Positions 1-12,300 of a stretch of 64,000 bases of DNA are shown piece after piece. Positions within the stretch are counted from its first letter, which is position 1. Every line of letters begins with the position of its first letter. The notes below the pieces were generated by a model, which was given only the letters and a program-made list of their open reading frames with translations, did not search any database and was not told the origin of the DNA. The stretch spans positions 1-64,000 of the forward strand of contig JAVYIG010007212.1 in the NCBI GenBank assembly GCA_035222895.1. The letters run 5' to 3'. The position numbers and the translations under genes were made by a program. Origin of the DNA: Strongylocentrotus droebachiensis (taxonomy: Eukaryota > Echinodermata > Echinoidea > Camarodonta > Strongylocentrotidae).

Positions 1-3000
1 ACTAGAACACAAGTGGGAGGTGGAACGCGACGAAGACGAGATGACGTCTCACAATCGTCCCATCACACATTGTCTGTACAACAGTCTCTTCAACCAGGTT
101 GTCAGTGGTTGCCATGATTCTGTGGTCTGTGTCTGGGACCTGGCCACGGGGACCAAGACTATTCAGTTCTCTAACGCTCATAAGTACATGGAGAAGGGCC
201 TGGAGAAGTGTGCCGAGATCACAGCAATGACCTTTGACCCCACTGGTCGACGTCTGATCACGGGAGGTAGGAATGGGACAGTCAAGATCTGGAACTTCAA
301 CAATGGCGCCTGCCTCAGAGAACTGGAGACATTTGACGACCTGGAGGTAAAGCTAATCATGTATAAACTCGAGTCCCTCTTGCAAAAAAGTGTGATCAAA
401 TGCCCGAAAAGATTAAACCGTCTATGAAGCATCAAAAAGGCGTTTACTCTTGATAAAATGATATAAGTTAATTGCCTTCTGGCTCTGAAAAGTTGAGGAG
501 CAAGTTGAATTTCATCCAGTCAAAATCATACATTTATAGGGACTTCTGTTTGATTTTGCGTGTTACATACTTAACCTTTTTTAATGAAAGAGACCAATTC
601 GTTGACACTATAAAGTTCTGTATAAGGTTCCTTTTTTTTGGCATCACCCAGTATTAATATGGTATACAAATAAACACTGTCTTGAGAGGTTCCAGATGAA
701 ACTATGGCAAGAGGTTTTGGAGTCATCGAGGCCCATAGTTATAACCAGTACCTCGAAAAGAAGGCAGAGTACATTTGTTTATAGCCTGTATCAAAAATTT
801 ATTTAAAAAAAAAAAAACTCAGTGTCTCATGATTTCATATAAGCAATGTAATCATGTTTTGATTTGGTGGATTATTCAATTGCAAGATCATAATTATTTG
901 TAAATTACAAGAGAATAAAAATTGTTTGTAACAAGTTATGTTGTCTTGTTTTAGGTGACAGGGATTGCGTGCCCTAAACAGCGTATTGTCACAGCTGGCT
1001 GGAATAAGCTGATTACAAGTTACATGTAAGTTTTATTTCTATTCAAGGATTGATGGGGAATGAACATATCAACGATTTGGCAAATGATAAAGTTTTTAAA
1101 ACCGATATTTAGAAAATGGAAAGAGGGCATATTCTTTAATTTGTTATGTTCCTGCATTCGTTTGTTGCTTGTCACAGCATGTTTCGATCAACATTATTAA
1201 TATTTTAACTTATACCTCTTTTTTTTGCTCTTTTTCCCTCTTTTTTTGGACATTGGGTAGATGGGGAAGGAGGCATATATCAAATCATATTCTCATGGTT
1301 GTGTTGTAACTTGTTATATTGTTACCTAAGGAAATTGCAAAAGTACATAAGTTATAATGAGTTCTCTTTGTTTTTGGATTCAGTGATTCAGACGATGATG
1401 AAGACACGCGTCAATGGGCAGCCAAGCACAACGAAGATATCCTCAGTCTTGCGTGTTCAAATACCAGTCGCTCACTCGCAACATCGTCTTACGACGGCGA
1501 TATTTGGGTATGGTCTTTGGAAACAGCACACCCTCTCTGCAAGCTGAACGCCTTTGAGGGGGTCAAACCCAGACGGGGTCACGCATGCTGAGTGTTTCCC
1601 GTGAAACAAGCTTCCATACTACTGGTGATGCGTCAGTCCATTCCAGTAGCTCATCCAGGCTACCAACAACAAGAAGTGATTATAAGGATAAGCTGAATGG
1701 GGAGGGAGTACAAGAGAATGTTGACAAGGGAAGTCTGTCAAATGACATTGCGAAGATGTCTGTCACAAATGACGAGGATGAGAAGACTAAATTACCAGAA
1801 ATAGATCCTCAGAAAGTTAGTCTAATACACGAGCGGGCTGGAAACCTTAAAGAAGATTCACAGACCTTCTTTACAGAAAGTATCGGACCAAGAACCAAAG
1901 AATCCCGCCAGAAGAACGAATCTGACTCCAAAGAAAAGGAGAATGTCAAAGCAAAAGAGAGGAGAGACAAGGACCCAAATACACGCCCACAGCGAGAGAG
2001 TTCCTACTGTCTAGGTGCGAAGAACAAAGATGAATACGTCAGGAAACATGAAGCTTCAGTGGATAAGGTAGAGAAATAAATGGTCTCTTGTAACAAAGAT
2101 CCTGCCTCTTAGGATCAGTTCCTTTATTTTCATGCTTTTTTGTAAAATTTCATATAAGAATATATAAATTCAATTCCAATTTCAATTTTAGGTTTACATG
2201 GTACCCTCGATATCTTTAGTTTGTGAAGTGGCAGGAATGCTCTTGTAATATCAATAAAGAGTATCCACATTTGTGATGTTAAAGATGGAAATATAAGGTA
2301 AAGAATCAACTGTTACCATGCCTTCTTCCTTTTTAGCTTTTGTTTCTGCAATCACGGACAAACGACAAAGATACAGCGACTCTAATGGCAAGTGGATCTG
2401 ATGGCTGGGTCAGGGCTTGGTCTATCCATCACAAAGGAGGACTTCTAGTCAATTCAATGCCGCTCATAAGCCAGGGGAAGCAGTGCTAGCAATGGCCACG
2501 ATGAAGAGAATGAGATCCTCATTACAGCTGATACATTAGGCTACGTCAAGGTATTTATCATGATGATTCGAGTGACGAATATACTTTTTTCCTAACTTTT
2601 TCCTTGCGTGAGCGGCAAACCCAAGACTATCAGTGTTCTACTTTATTTTTGATGAAAAATTGCAATTTGTTTCATCCTGAAATCAAAACGTGCAATAAAC
2701 TGTGAAAGGTTCTTCCAATAAACTATAATTTAAGCCAAATCTGACAGTTAAACAAAGATGGGAAGTTTAAAGATTCTTTCTAGGGCATTCATGTCCCAGC
2801 AAATTTACATGATAGTTATGATAGTATTAGCTTGAATCTTTAAACATGTAAATGTATTTTCTAATAGGTATGGGACATTGCAGAGTACTGCATCGGTAAG
2901 CGCGAGATGGCTCGTCGTGAGCGAGAAAATATAGAAGTGGACTACAGCGACCGGGAAAGGAAGTACCCATACCTATCAGGCAACAGCGCACTCAAACAGC

Positions 3001-5418
3001 TCTCATTCCGGATGGAGATGAAATCTCGAGCCAACTTGAAGCAACCTCCACCCCAAAGTAACCCCAAGGATACCCTGCTCTTTCCACCTAAACTAAATTC
3101 CTTTCGTGCTCATCTCAAAGGCATCACATTCATTGACTTTGCCGAAGACAAACGTCTGATCATCACCGGGAGTGTCGACTGCTCCATAAGGCTCTGGACA
3201 GTATGCGGTCGATACATCGGTAGGTGCTAGTTTTTCAAGTCTAATTAGTCATTCAATCGATCAATTTTTCGATCAGTGTAAAGTAAAAACATGCATTGTG
3301 CCATTCAATCATCTGGCATCATCCTGAGGCTGGGGTTGGTGGATATTTACCTCCATCTTCTTAGATCCTCAGTCCTTGTTCAGATCTCTCCATATCAAAG
3401 ATCTATCGTTTGCTTGATGATGTCCAACCAAGTGAATGATTTTCCTTCTACATGATTTCCTTCAAGTAATAATTTCGGTAATCCTCCTCCTCTCATCAAA
3501 AGTCTGGTATATACAAGCTTAATTTTTCTGTTGCTCAATAGCTTCCTCTCTCTGCTTCCTCCTTGTGGCATGTCTTGAATAATTGCTGATTTTTCATAAC
3601 CAAGCTAACTCTTTGCATTCTCCATAGGCACCACATTTCTACCTACTCTATACTATCTATGTACCACTGTTTTACGTGGCTCTGTTTGACGTGGTCTTGT
3701 TCCTTTTCATGTCCAGGTACGTTTGGTCAGAAAGGCGGTTGGCCTAAACTGCCCGATGAGATTGACCCTAGGGGCTTATCCCGGGTGATGCCACGTGATG
3801 TCCAAAGAGTAGCTTCAGCTATCACACTCAAGGTCCTCAACGGTGGGAACATGCCAAGATGGAAGTAAGTTTATAATTTCAACTCACCTATTTGATTCAT
3901 ACGCAGCATTGTGCTGCCGAAACAGGAACGTATTTACCAAATAATAAAAAAGTTGACATGTATCAAATTACATCAAATACGCCAAATACATAATAATACT
4001 AATTTCAGCAAAAATATATGGACCAATAAACAAAATCAAATTGATGTTTACATATTGCACTTGTGTTTGGAAATGTTTGATATTAATCAATGGTATGTTT
4101 GTTGATTGACAGACTTGCCAAGACAATCATGATGGTGGTTGGAAGGAAGCAGATACCACAAGATGATCTGGAAGATTCCAATTCAAACAGCGATGGTGTG
4201 GATGATATTGAACAAGCAGAAGAAAAGAGGCAGTCATCTTGGGGCACAAGCTCCATCCTTGGAAAGTCCTACAAACCAAAGACTAGGCACAAGATGCCTC
4301 CCATTCTTCTGATATCAGACACAATCACAGTCAGGTCAGTAATTGCTTCTACTAAACAAGCTCCACCGACATTTTTTCCATAGTCAATTTCAACACTCCA
4401 AATTTGCTGTGTTTTCTATAATGACTCTTCCTCTCAGCCATCAACCTTCTCACTTCTTGGATAACATTTCATCTTCACATTCATGTAGACTCATCAGCAG
4501 TAGATATGAATACAGTCTGACTGAAATTATTATTGAAAATAATTTGTTCTGTTGTAATCAAACCAAAATGTTGCAATATGCATTGTGGAAAATTGCTATA
4601 AAATAACTTTCAGAGGCGTCACTGTAGATCATTTTGAATGGAAATGAAATTAGATGTAGGAGCAAACTTTGCCAACAAGTTGGCCAATAATCTCCTCCAA
4701 GCTATACAAACTACCCCCGCCACCGCAAGAAAGGGCGATATTTCACTACTTTTGACCAATAAGTATGTCAGTGCATACTTTCAATTTTGCCAAAATACCT
4801 TTGATCTGCCTTATCACCCTTTGGCCCCTTTGCACAAAACTTACCATTGATGGTAACTTTGCCATCAATGGTAACTACCATGGAAACCTTGATTTTGATT
4901 GGCTGTTGAGCCCTGTTACCATGGCAGTTGCCATTGATGGCAAAGTTAATATCAATGGTAAGTTTTATGCAGCAGGCCCCTGGAATGCAGCAAAGCTCTC
5001 ACTTTCAAACAAGGGTGATCAGTTTTCTGTCCAGAAATCTGATGTATGCCTACACAAAATGTCATTGCTGTCAGCCCATAAATAGGAATACTGGTAGTGG
5101 ACACTACAAAGGACCCTAATAACATGAGGTATAGATTGATGAGAGATATTTGTTTGTTTGTGTGCAGGTGATGTGTACTCGTCTCTTCCGTTCACCAACC
5201 TGACCCCTGTGAAGGATCCAACAGTACCTGCGTCCTTACAGGAGATCCAGTTACGCCATCAGCCATCGAATGACACCATGAACAACCCACTTGCAGGGGG
5301 ACCAGCAGGACAGCTCAAGAGGGGCGTCAAGAAGTCCAAGCTCCAGGAGTTTATTCAGAAACATCGGGCTGTCAAGATGATGCAGAAACGTCCCACAAAG
5401 CAGGCTCAAACTAAATAA
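1..5418 (+). CDS. WD40-repeat protein of the WDR64/WDR49 ('WD repeat on Y'-like) family, 3' part of gene
   Basis: Likely a beta-propeller scaffold; its cellular role is not visible here. Exons, from GT-AG borders and WD40 sense: 1-346 (open at the left edge), 955-1025, 1384-2067, 2337-2550, 2868-3219, 3717-3864, 4113-4334, 5168-5418 (stop TAA). WD signatures include VVCVWDL, VKIWNFNNG, GDIWVWSLE, GWVRAWSI and SIRLWTV. A charged, low-complexity insert (about 1585-2067) splits the propeller; the tail is basic (KRGVKKSKLQEFIQKHR). Oddities: the reading frame drops one base three times, between about 1562 and 1585, at about 2448, and at about 2498, with family-like sequence resuming in the next frame each time. 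The donor at 4335 is phase 2 but the acceptor at 5168 needs phase 1, so a small exon is probably missed between them. Either assembly errors or a decaying gene would explain the shifts. Family assignment is from remembered homologues; WDR64 versus WDR49 is not resolved. Confidence 0.78.
4822..4982. mobile_element. Palindromic MITE in the last intron of the WD40 gene
   Basis: Two arms of about 60 bp are inverted copies: the left arm reads AAAACTTACCATTGATGG onward to CTACCATGG, and the right arm is its near-exact reverse complement beginning CCATGGCAGTTGCCATTG, separated by about 30 bp. No coding capacity. The arms themselves contain smaller palindromes (ACCATTGATGGT). Confidence 0.75.
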
Positions 5419-7733
5419 AGCTTCTCTGATGATTGTAGCATAATCAGTGGATGGTTAAACATGATGACAAAGGGACGCGAAACAAAGCCGGCTCATACCA
5501 AAGAAAACTTTTATGATTGGTCATAGCGTAACCATCAGATGGCGATATAAAATTGACAATGAAACAAAATGTGATACATGTATAAATGTATATCTGTTCA
5601 TATGTGTTAACAGAATTGTGGGCAAAGGAATTAAAGTACCAAATGTTGAATAACATTAATTATTACAAGGGCTCAAATGATGAAAATGAATCCATTATTA
5701 AAGTACACTGCCAAACTTTTATAAGGTTATAATACTGCTGCAGGTAATGTAGTTATGAAGTGCCAAATAGATCAATCATATTCATATTCATAAAGGTATA
5801 TATACATTAGTCCTACTTATAGTTTGAAAGTGTACATCTAACAAAAAGCAAGTGCTTGATGATTTTTTTTGTAATACTGGTAGGTGTCTATTGTTCCAAC
5901 TTGGGAGATTTAGGCTGAAAGCGATATTTGATTTACTATACATGTATCGAAACTAAATATAAAATGTGCTTGATAACTTGGGTTTTAGTATACTGCAGAT
6001 AAATAGACAAAAGCTCCCCCTCTCAAATAAACATTAGAGAGAAAGTAAGATGTTTGTTTTCATACATTTAACTTGCAAAATTGGAGGAGATACATGATGT
6101 ATATTTCACTTGAGATCCTAATGATTGAAGCCAATCGCACAAACTTCAAGACTACACTACAAACATATTTGTAGGGAGATTTCAGGCTAGATGGATAAAA
6201 GTATTTAGAATGCATTTTTTCTTTCGAACAAAGATTAAAATGAATGCTTATTAATATATAACACTTAGAGATATAGAGATTAAAGTTTGTAAACCTTCCA
6301 GTAGCACACAAGACCCAATCAGTTAAATGACTGTCTTCAGCTGGTAATTTACTGGGCTTTTCCTTGGACTGGAAGACTTGTCTCATAATTTGTTATAAAT
6401 TCTGGCCATGATCGGATCGTAATGTCGCTGTAAGAATTCATGTGGTAAATGCAAGTGATTTCACGTTGTGATGCAGGGATTACGTGTACATTCAGGTTAC
6501 TGTAAATGTTACTGCACATACATTAATGCAAAACACACAAATTCTGTTACCATGTTTATGTACAATTGTACAGATATTTATTTTCATAGATTCTCATAGA
6601 TTTCAAAATAGTAATAAAAAGAATATACATCTATTTACAAGTTTTCTAAATTTATATGACTGTGATTTTGAGGATGTGAGTTTCAAATGATAATAAACAA
6701 GAAAATACTGACATTATACTACCCTAGCCTACCATCTCCTAAGAAAAGTAAAGAAAATAAAAGCCAGATGGAATTTAAGAATATAAATATGCAAACACAT
6801 AAAACAGAATATTTTTCAATATATATACACATAGATAAGTGGGAGATGAGAGAAATAGAGTAAAAGACATAGAGAAGGGCAGAGAGAATAAGGGGAAGAG
6901 AAAGAAGGGAGAGATGAAATGACTGAAATCATTTGATGGAGATGGTTCTGTGACACTTTTAACCAAGGTATAGTAAATGAGCTCCTCCTTGGAATTTATC
7001 CACTACAGTTTTTCCTTACTGGTAGCCTAGCTAATGCCATGGTCACAACCCGTCATGCAGGCTCTGCGATTCCGGTGGAAGGCCTTTATCTATGACCCAC
7101 ACGTCCTTGCACCCTCCTCACAAACATATTACCCTCTTGCCTGCCAGAGTCCTTTAGGCAAACTTGTAACAACCGTGCATGTGCCTTGCAACTGGCTTGC
7201 AATGTCTTACATCTCCTTATGGCTATATTGCGCCATGCAGCTCCATAGACCATGTGATGCTCTCAAGAAACTAGATCCTACTAGTTCAATATTGACATTA
7301 TTCTAAATATTCATCCTGATTACTATGGACAGTTTTTAAAAATTCTCCCCCTGCCTAGAGAACTAACTTGGCAAATGAGGGTGGAAAATGCAGCTGCCTG
7401 CAACAAAGGCCCCTAAGCTTACTTACTCTACATGAGTGGTTTGAGATACAGAATTGTGAAGAATAAAGCTTTACCGGTATGAAATTAGTACAAATCTGGA
7501 ATTAAAACTTCTTAAATACACATAGTGCTCTTATTCATATATCAGAATTGCATACCATCAGCTTTTGTTTAAACAATATAACGGTAATGAAAACTACATG
7601 TTTCATCAGAGAAATTTAGTACTCAATTAAGTGGATGATGGGAATTCCTATCTTCCTTTATCAAGCTTTGTGTATTTTCGATGGGTATTTTCTAAAAGTT
7701 GAAGACGCATAGTAGTGGGCTTTCATGGGGTAT

Positions 7734-7734
<1 letters not shown>
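5419..7734. other. Gene spacer between the WD40 gene and a LINE fragment
   Basis: An AATAAA overlaps the stop codon of the WD40 gene (about 5413-5418), so part of this is its 3'UTR. The remainder is AT-rich unique-looking DNA. A GC-richer patch at about 7030-7310 has an open frame without recognisable domains. No supported gene. Confidence 0.5.
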
Positions 7735-7767
<33 letters not shown>

Positions 7768-8215
7768 AGAAGATTTGTATGGCGCCAAATCCACTTGACA
7801 ATCAAATGCTCAAGGCGCAGCTTGTGCAAAAGATGTAATACATGATAAAAATATATACAAAAGTGCAATAGGAAAGGTACAGACATGAATGGTAATGGTA
7901 ATCAATTATAAGCTAAATTAAACAGATATTTCTTAAGATTGTTTTTTAACACTTCACAAAAACTGCTATTTTTAATCCATTGAGAGAGAGTATTCCATAA
8001 TGAAGGTCCAGCAGGTTTGCTCCCCCACTTTGTTTTAACACTAGGAATCATAAGTAAGCCAGAGTTTTGAGAACGTAGCTGTCTAGAGGGAATGTAATGC
8101 TTGATCAAGCCAATGTTGTACTGCGGAGCTGAGCCATGTATACAGTGAAATAATAACAAACTAATCTTGAAAACAACATGTTCTTCTACGGGCAACCAAT
8201 AATGGAGTGATTTGA
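7735..8215 (-). mobile_element. LINE 3' end (reverse transcriptase C-terminus, L2/CR1-like) with (ATT)n tail
   Basis: The 97-codon frame at 8195-7902 on the - strand carries the typical end of a non-LTR retrotransposon: HYWLPVEEHVVFKI, CIHGSAP, a long basic helix, then GPSLWNTLSQWIKN. The element ends toward lower coordinates in GGCGCCATACAAATCTTCTG followed by TATTATTATT repeats (7738-7765), the standard 3' microsatellite tail. Heavily 5'-truncated. Confidence 0.8.
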
Positions 8216-8495
8216 GGACTGGTGGGCTCTTGTATAGCGCTCATGTCTGTCAGACTTCACACTCCTGGCGCTCCCGATTATTAACCTGGCTTTAGTACGG
8301 CTGCCATTACGGCGCTCTAGCATTTCAAGGAATTAATTCCTGCCAGGTACCCATTTCCATCACCTGGGTTGAGTGTGGCAAATGTAGATCAATGTCTTGC
8401 CAAAGGACATTAGTGCCGCGGCGGGACTCGAACCGTGGACCTTGTGATCGACAGTCCGGTGACATATCCACTCGACCACGACATCTCTTAACACC
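8216..8495 (-). mobile_element. tRNA-derived SINE, near full length
   Basis: Read on the - strand it begins with a tRNA-like head containing an A box (TGGTCGAGTGGA) and a B box (GGTTCGAGTCC) at about 8490-8420. A conserved body follows (CAAGACATTGATCTACATTTGCCACA, split here as CAAGACATTG and ATCTACATTTG), then CAGGTGATGG, GGTACCTGGCAGGAATTAA, and the tail ATGAGCGCTATACAAGAG. It abuts the LINE fragment at 7735-8215. The same family recurs at 24532, 37935, 33560, 26034 and 18700. Confidence 0.8.
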
Positions 8496-8930
8496 ATTCG
8501 GGTGTTTACACAATAACAGGTGTTCTCTATCACCAGTTGGCAGAGTATCCCCCCCCCCCCACACTTTTCAAGTACCCCCAAAGTGTCACTGTTACTCCAG
8601 ATAAGTGCAGTAGTGCACCTTTTCCTTTTTAATAAGAGCCCCTTCCCCTTCTCATAAGTGCCCCTTTTCATCTCTGATAAATGCCCCCATAACACCCAAC
8701 CATAAAAAGAGAAACGAATATTGAAATCATCCATGAAATTGTAATCACAATGTAGGGTTACATAGTACATACATGTATATATAAAAAATGTCTAAACGTG
8801 GTACATATTTCTGCTTTGAGGTTTCCTTTGTAGGTGTCCCAATATTCTAGAAAGTGCCATTTGATGTTGGTGCCCTCCCCCCCCCCCCCCCCAACTTTGG
8901 AAGACACTCCACCACCCCTGATAAGAGTTA
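8496..8930. mobile_element. Repeat with degenerate 'GCCCCTTTT' tandem core, copy 1
   Basis: Contains a run of units resembling 'tctgataagtgccccttttc' (8590-8690), then a distinctive stretch (AAAAAGAGAAACGAATATTGAAATCA, given here as AAGAGAAACGAATATTGA, and CTTTGAGGTTTCCTTTGTAG), and a long C tract (8878-8892). The same order of blocks recurs at 36840-37830, so this is one element family. No coding capacity. Confidence 0.6.
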
Positions 8931-9204
8931 ATAATACCAGTTTCATTGTTGGTGACTTTATACAAGTACATGTACATGGGCAGGGCTTAAATTAATCCAA
9001 GGCCACCAAGGCCATGGCCGTGGATGCCCCTTTGATTGGCCTCAATGCCCCTCTCATTGGCATTGGAGATTATTTGTGCCCTTTCCAATTCTTCGTATTT
9101 GTGCTGTAATATAGGAATGTGCCCTTCAGAAAAGTGGCCTTGCCCTAAAAATATTGAAATTTAAGGCCTGCATGGGGACACTGGAGTACAACAGATTTCC
9201 ATTT

Positions 9205-9276
9205 GTCTCTGTTGCTGCTGCTCCTGCTGTTGCTGTTTTTGTTGCTTTTGTCATTGTTGTTGCTGTTGTTGTTGGA
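9205..9276. repeat. Degenerate (TTG/CTG)n trinucleotide tract
   Basis: TTGCTGCTGCTCCTGCTG followed by repeated GTTGTTGCTG units just beyond the CRIPT stop codon on the - strand, probably within or near its 3'UTR. Confidence 0.6.
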
Positions 9277-9375
9277 AATATAGAGAAGACTCTCTGAGAA
9301 CAAGTGTACTGATGGCTGGATGCAGCTTAGCAATGTTCTAAATTATGACACTCACCAATACATGCTGCACAGAGG

Positions 9376-12300
9376 CTAAACAGATGATTGCTTGTAGTTC
9401 TTAGTGTCTATTATTTTCTTTCCACACATTGCACAGATTCCTATAACAAAGAGAAGATTTTAGTTTTGGTAAAGGTGCAAAATCAGTTGTTTACTTTCTA
9501 TTCATTATTATTATCATTATCATCATTATACCTATATTATCATTATTATATAACATTATGTTATTATATTATTACATTGTTGTTGACAACTTCTGAACAG
9601 TTTCCTTAACGTAATTTTTTTTTTTTTTTTTTTTAATTACAATTTTTCTTTAAATCATGATACACGATACTTTGGAAAAGCATAAACCAGAGAAAACAGA
9701 TCAAAATTCTTAACACATCTATCATCTATGCATTTTGAATTACAGATTTAATAAATTGGTGATCGCTCAAAAATTCCCCTCAAAACATTGTTTTTTATGC
9801 AAGTAACAGCCTACCAAGTCATGCCATTACAATTTATAATATCAGAATGAAAAAACTCTTTCATAACTTGTGTGGAACCTCAATATGTCAATATGTTATT
9901 ACCAAGTAGTGTATCTGTGCTTTTATCAATAAATCTTTATCTCATTCATTTTCATGATGCTTATACACTGTGTATGAACTTACTAAAGCATCGAGGCAAC
10001 TAACACACTCTTGGCTACTAACAATTGAGTACCAAGACATTTATCTCTTTTCATCTATAGTACAAATTATTGTAAAACCTACAGAGAATTTAAAAAATCA
10101 TTTTTAACTATCACTATGGTCAGAACCAGATCTATCATGAGCTAAAACATAGGTACATGTATACTCAATAATATCTTGAGTTAACAAATTTTTAATTTTT
10201 AATGTACCGGTATACAAATGATGCACAGGTTTGAGTGCGTCGGTAGGGATTGTGTGCACAAGGTACCTTTGAATGGTTTGAACCCACGAGGCGCAGCCGA
10301 GTGGGTTTTAGACCATATTCAAAGGTACCGCGTGCACACAATTCCACCGACCCACGAATTAAACCTGTGCATCATCTGTTTTATAAGATAGGGCCCCAAA
10401 AATTGTCAAAAATACAAAATTTTGTTAAAGGTAATACAAAGTTTTGGGAAATTTTGAAAATTGGGTGGATAGTGAATCTTTACAATTTTGATATATTTGG
10501 ATGCCCCTGTGGATGTATTATAAGCACTAAAAAATTTAACCCCTGAAACGTTTCTGTTTTCGAGAAAAATTGAATATAAAAATTTACCGGTGCTCCCGGT
10601 AAATTCTGATAAATTTCAAATAGCGCCTATGGCCGTACAATGGTAGCTGCGACCATGAAAATCTCAGAATATGTAGTTGGTATATATAATTTCCAAACGG
10701 GAATAGCTAATCGGTCGATTTTAGTCAAGAAACATTGTTTCATAGCTAAATTAATATCTTGACCTTGAGAGGGAGCTATACAACATAAATAGTTTATTAT
10801 TTATAATTTCATAACTTTAGACTCGATTTCAACCGCGACAACGATCAATGTATATTGTAGGAACGCATATGCTTCCAATATGTTAATTTGAACCAAATTC
10901 ATGACCCCATACCAAAACTTTGTAATACCTTTAATTTACATATTTACCGGATGCATGGCAAAATCATGCGTCCGGTAATTTTTTTTTACCGGACGCATGA
11001 TTTTTTTTTACCGGACGCATCATTTTTTTTACCGGAAGCATTATTTTTTACTCATCCAGAAATTTAAAAAAAAAAAAAAAAATTGTCAGTGCACATTAAA
11101 CTGTAAACTTAAAAAAAAACTTTAAAACATTATAATTTTCAAAAAACACGAAAAACAAATAATTATCACCAAAAAAAAATTATCAAAAAAATCATTAAAA
11201 AAAAAATTATATAAAAAAAAAAATTATTAAAAAAAGAAAAAAGAAAAAAAAAAAAAAATTATTAAAAAAAAAAGGATATCGGTGGTATCGATCGCCGATA
11301 TCGCGTGCATCCAGTAAAAATAATTACATGGTAATTGACCAATCAGATTGCAGGGATTCTTCTACCCATCTTATAATAGATGTAAGCAACTCAGGAGACT
11401 ACAATGAAGACCCTACTTTTGTACTATAATAGTTAACCTGTTGACACAGAATTCTTTCGTTCAGGGCTTCATTCCCTATACTGGTATGCCAATTACAGAA
11501 ACTACCCAGTTGCTATTGGCCATACTTGATGCCAAGAAAAAGAAATGATGTGAATTGCTTACCAACTTTGTAGGCACATGCTTGACAGTAGTGGGATCCT
11601 ATCTGATGAACAGACTGTTTACAAATCCTGCACTTCTTGAAGTCTTTGGTGTAAGGATTCATGCGAGCCTTCTTGGCAGTCAGGAGCTTGTTCTCACCTA
11701 CCTTCCTTCCTCCTCCCTCTGCAAGTCAATAAGTTTCACATCATAACATCAGCAAAACTGTCTACTGTAACACCAGAAACTTTAGTAACGTGAAACTTTC
11801 ACACATTATCAATTGAACTTCTTTTGGACCCTTTCCCCAACTAAATTGTGGGAAAAGATTAGAATAGTTCAATAGTAAGAGAAAATAACCAAGACTCTCG
11901 ACAAGCATGTGCCTGATACACATGGGTATGTGATTTTATTTGCAGATCTATCCCTCTAAATTTGTATATCTTTGTTGTGGATGCCAGGATATTATTACTT
12001 CAATAGATTGTATTATTCATTTGCAATTGCTTAAAAACAAAACAAAAAACAAACAAACAAAAACACTATTTCTTTCAACTTCAAAGCTTTTCAAATAGCA
12101 ACTAATACTATAATCTTAGTGATCATCAATTTTTCTCTCCTTTTTTGGTCCCCCCCCCCCCCCCCACACACACACACACACAAAAGCAAAGATATCAGTC
12201 TAATAGGATTATTATTTTGGAATAATTCATCTTACCTGTAGTGTTCCTTGCCCCCCTTTTCCATGGATCTGGTGTTACAACTTTTCCAAGTTTTGTTTCA

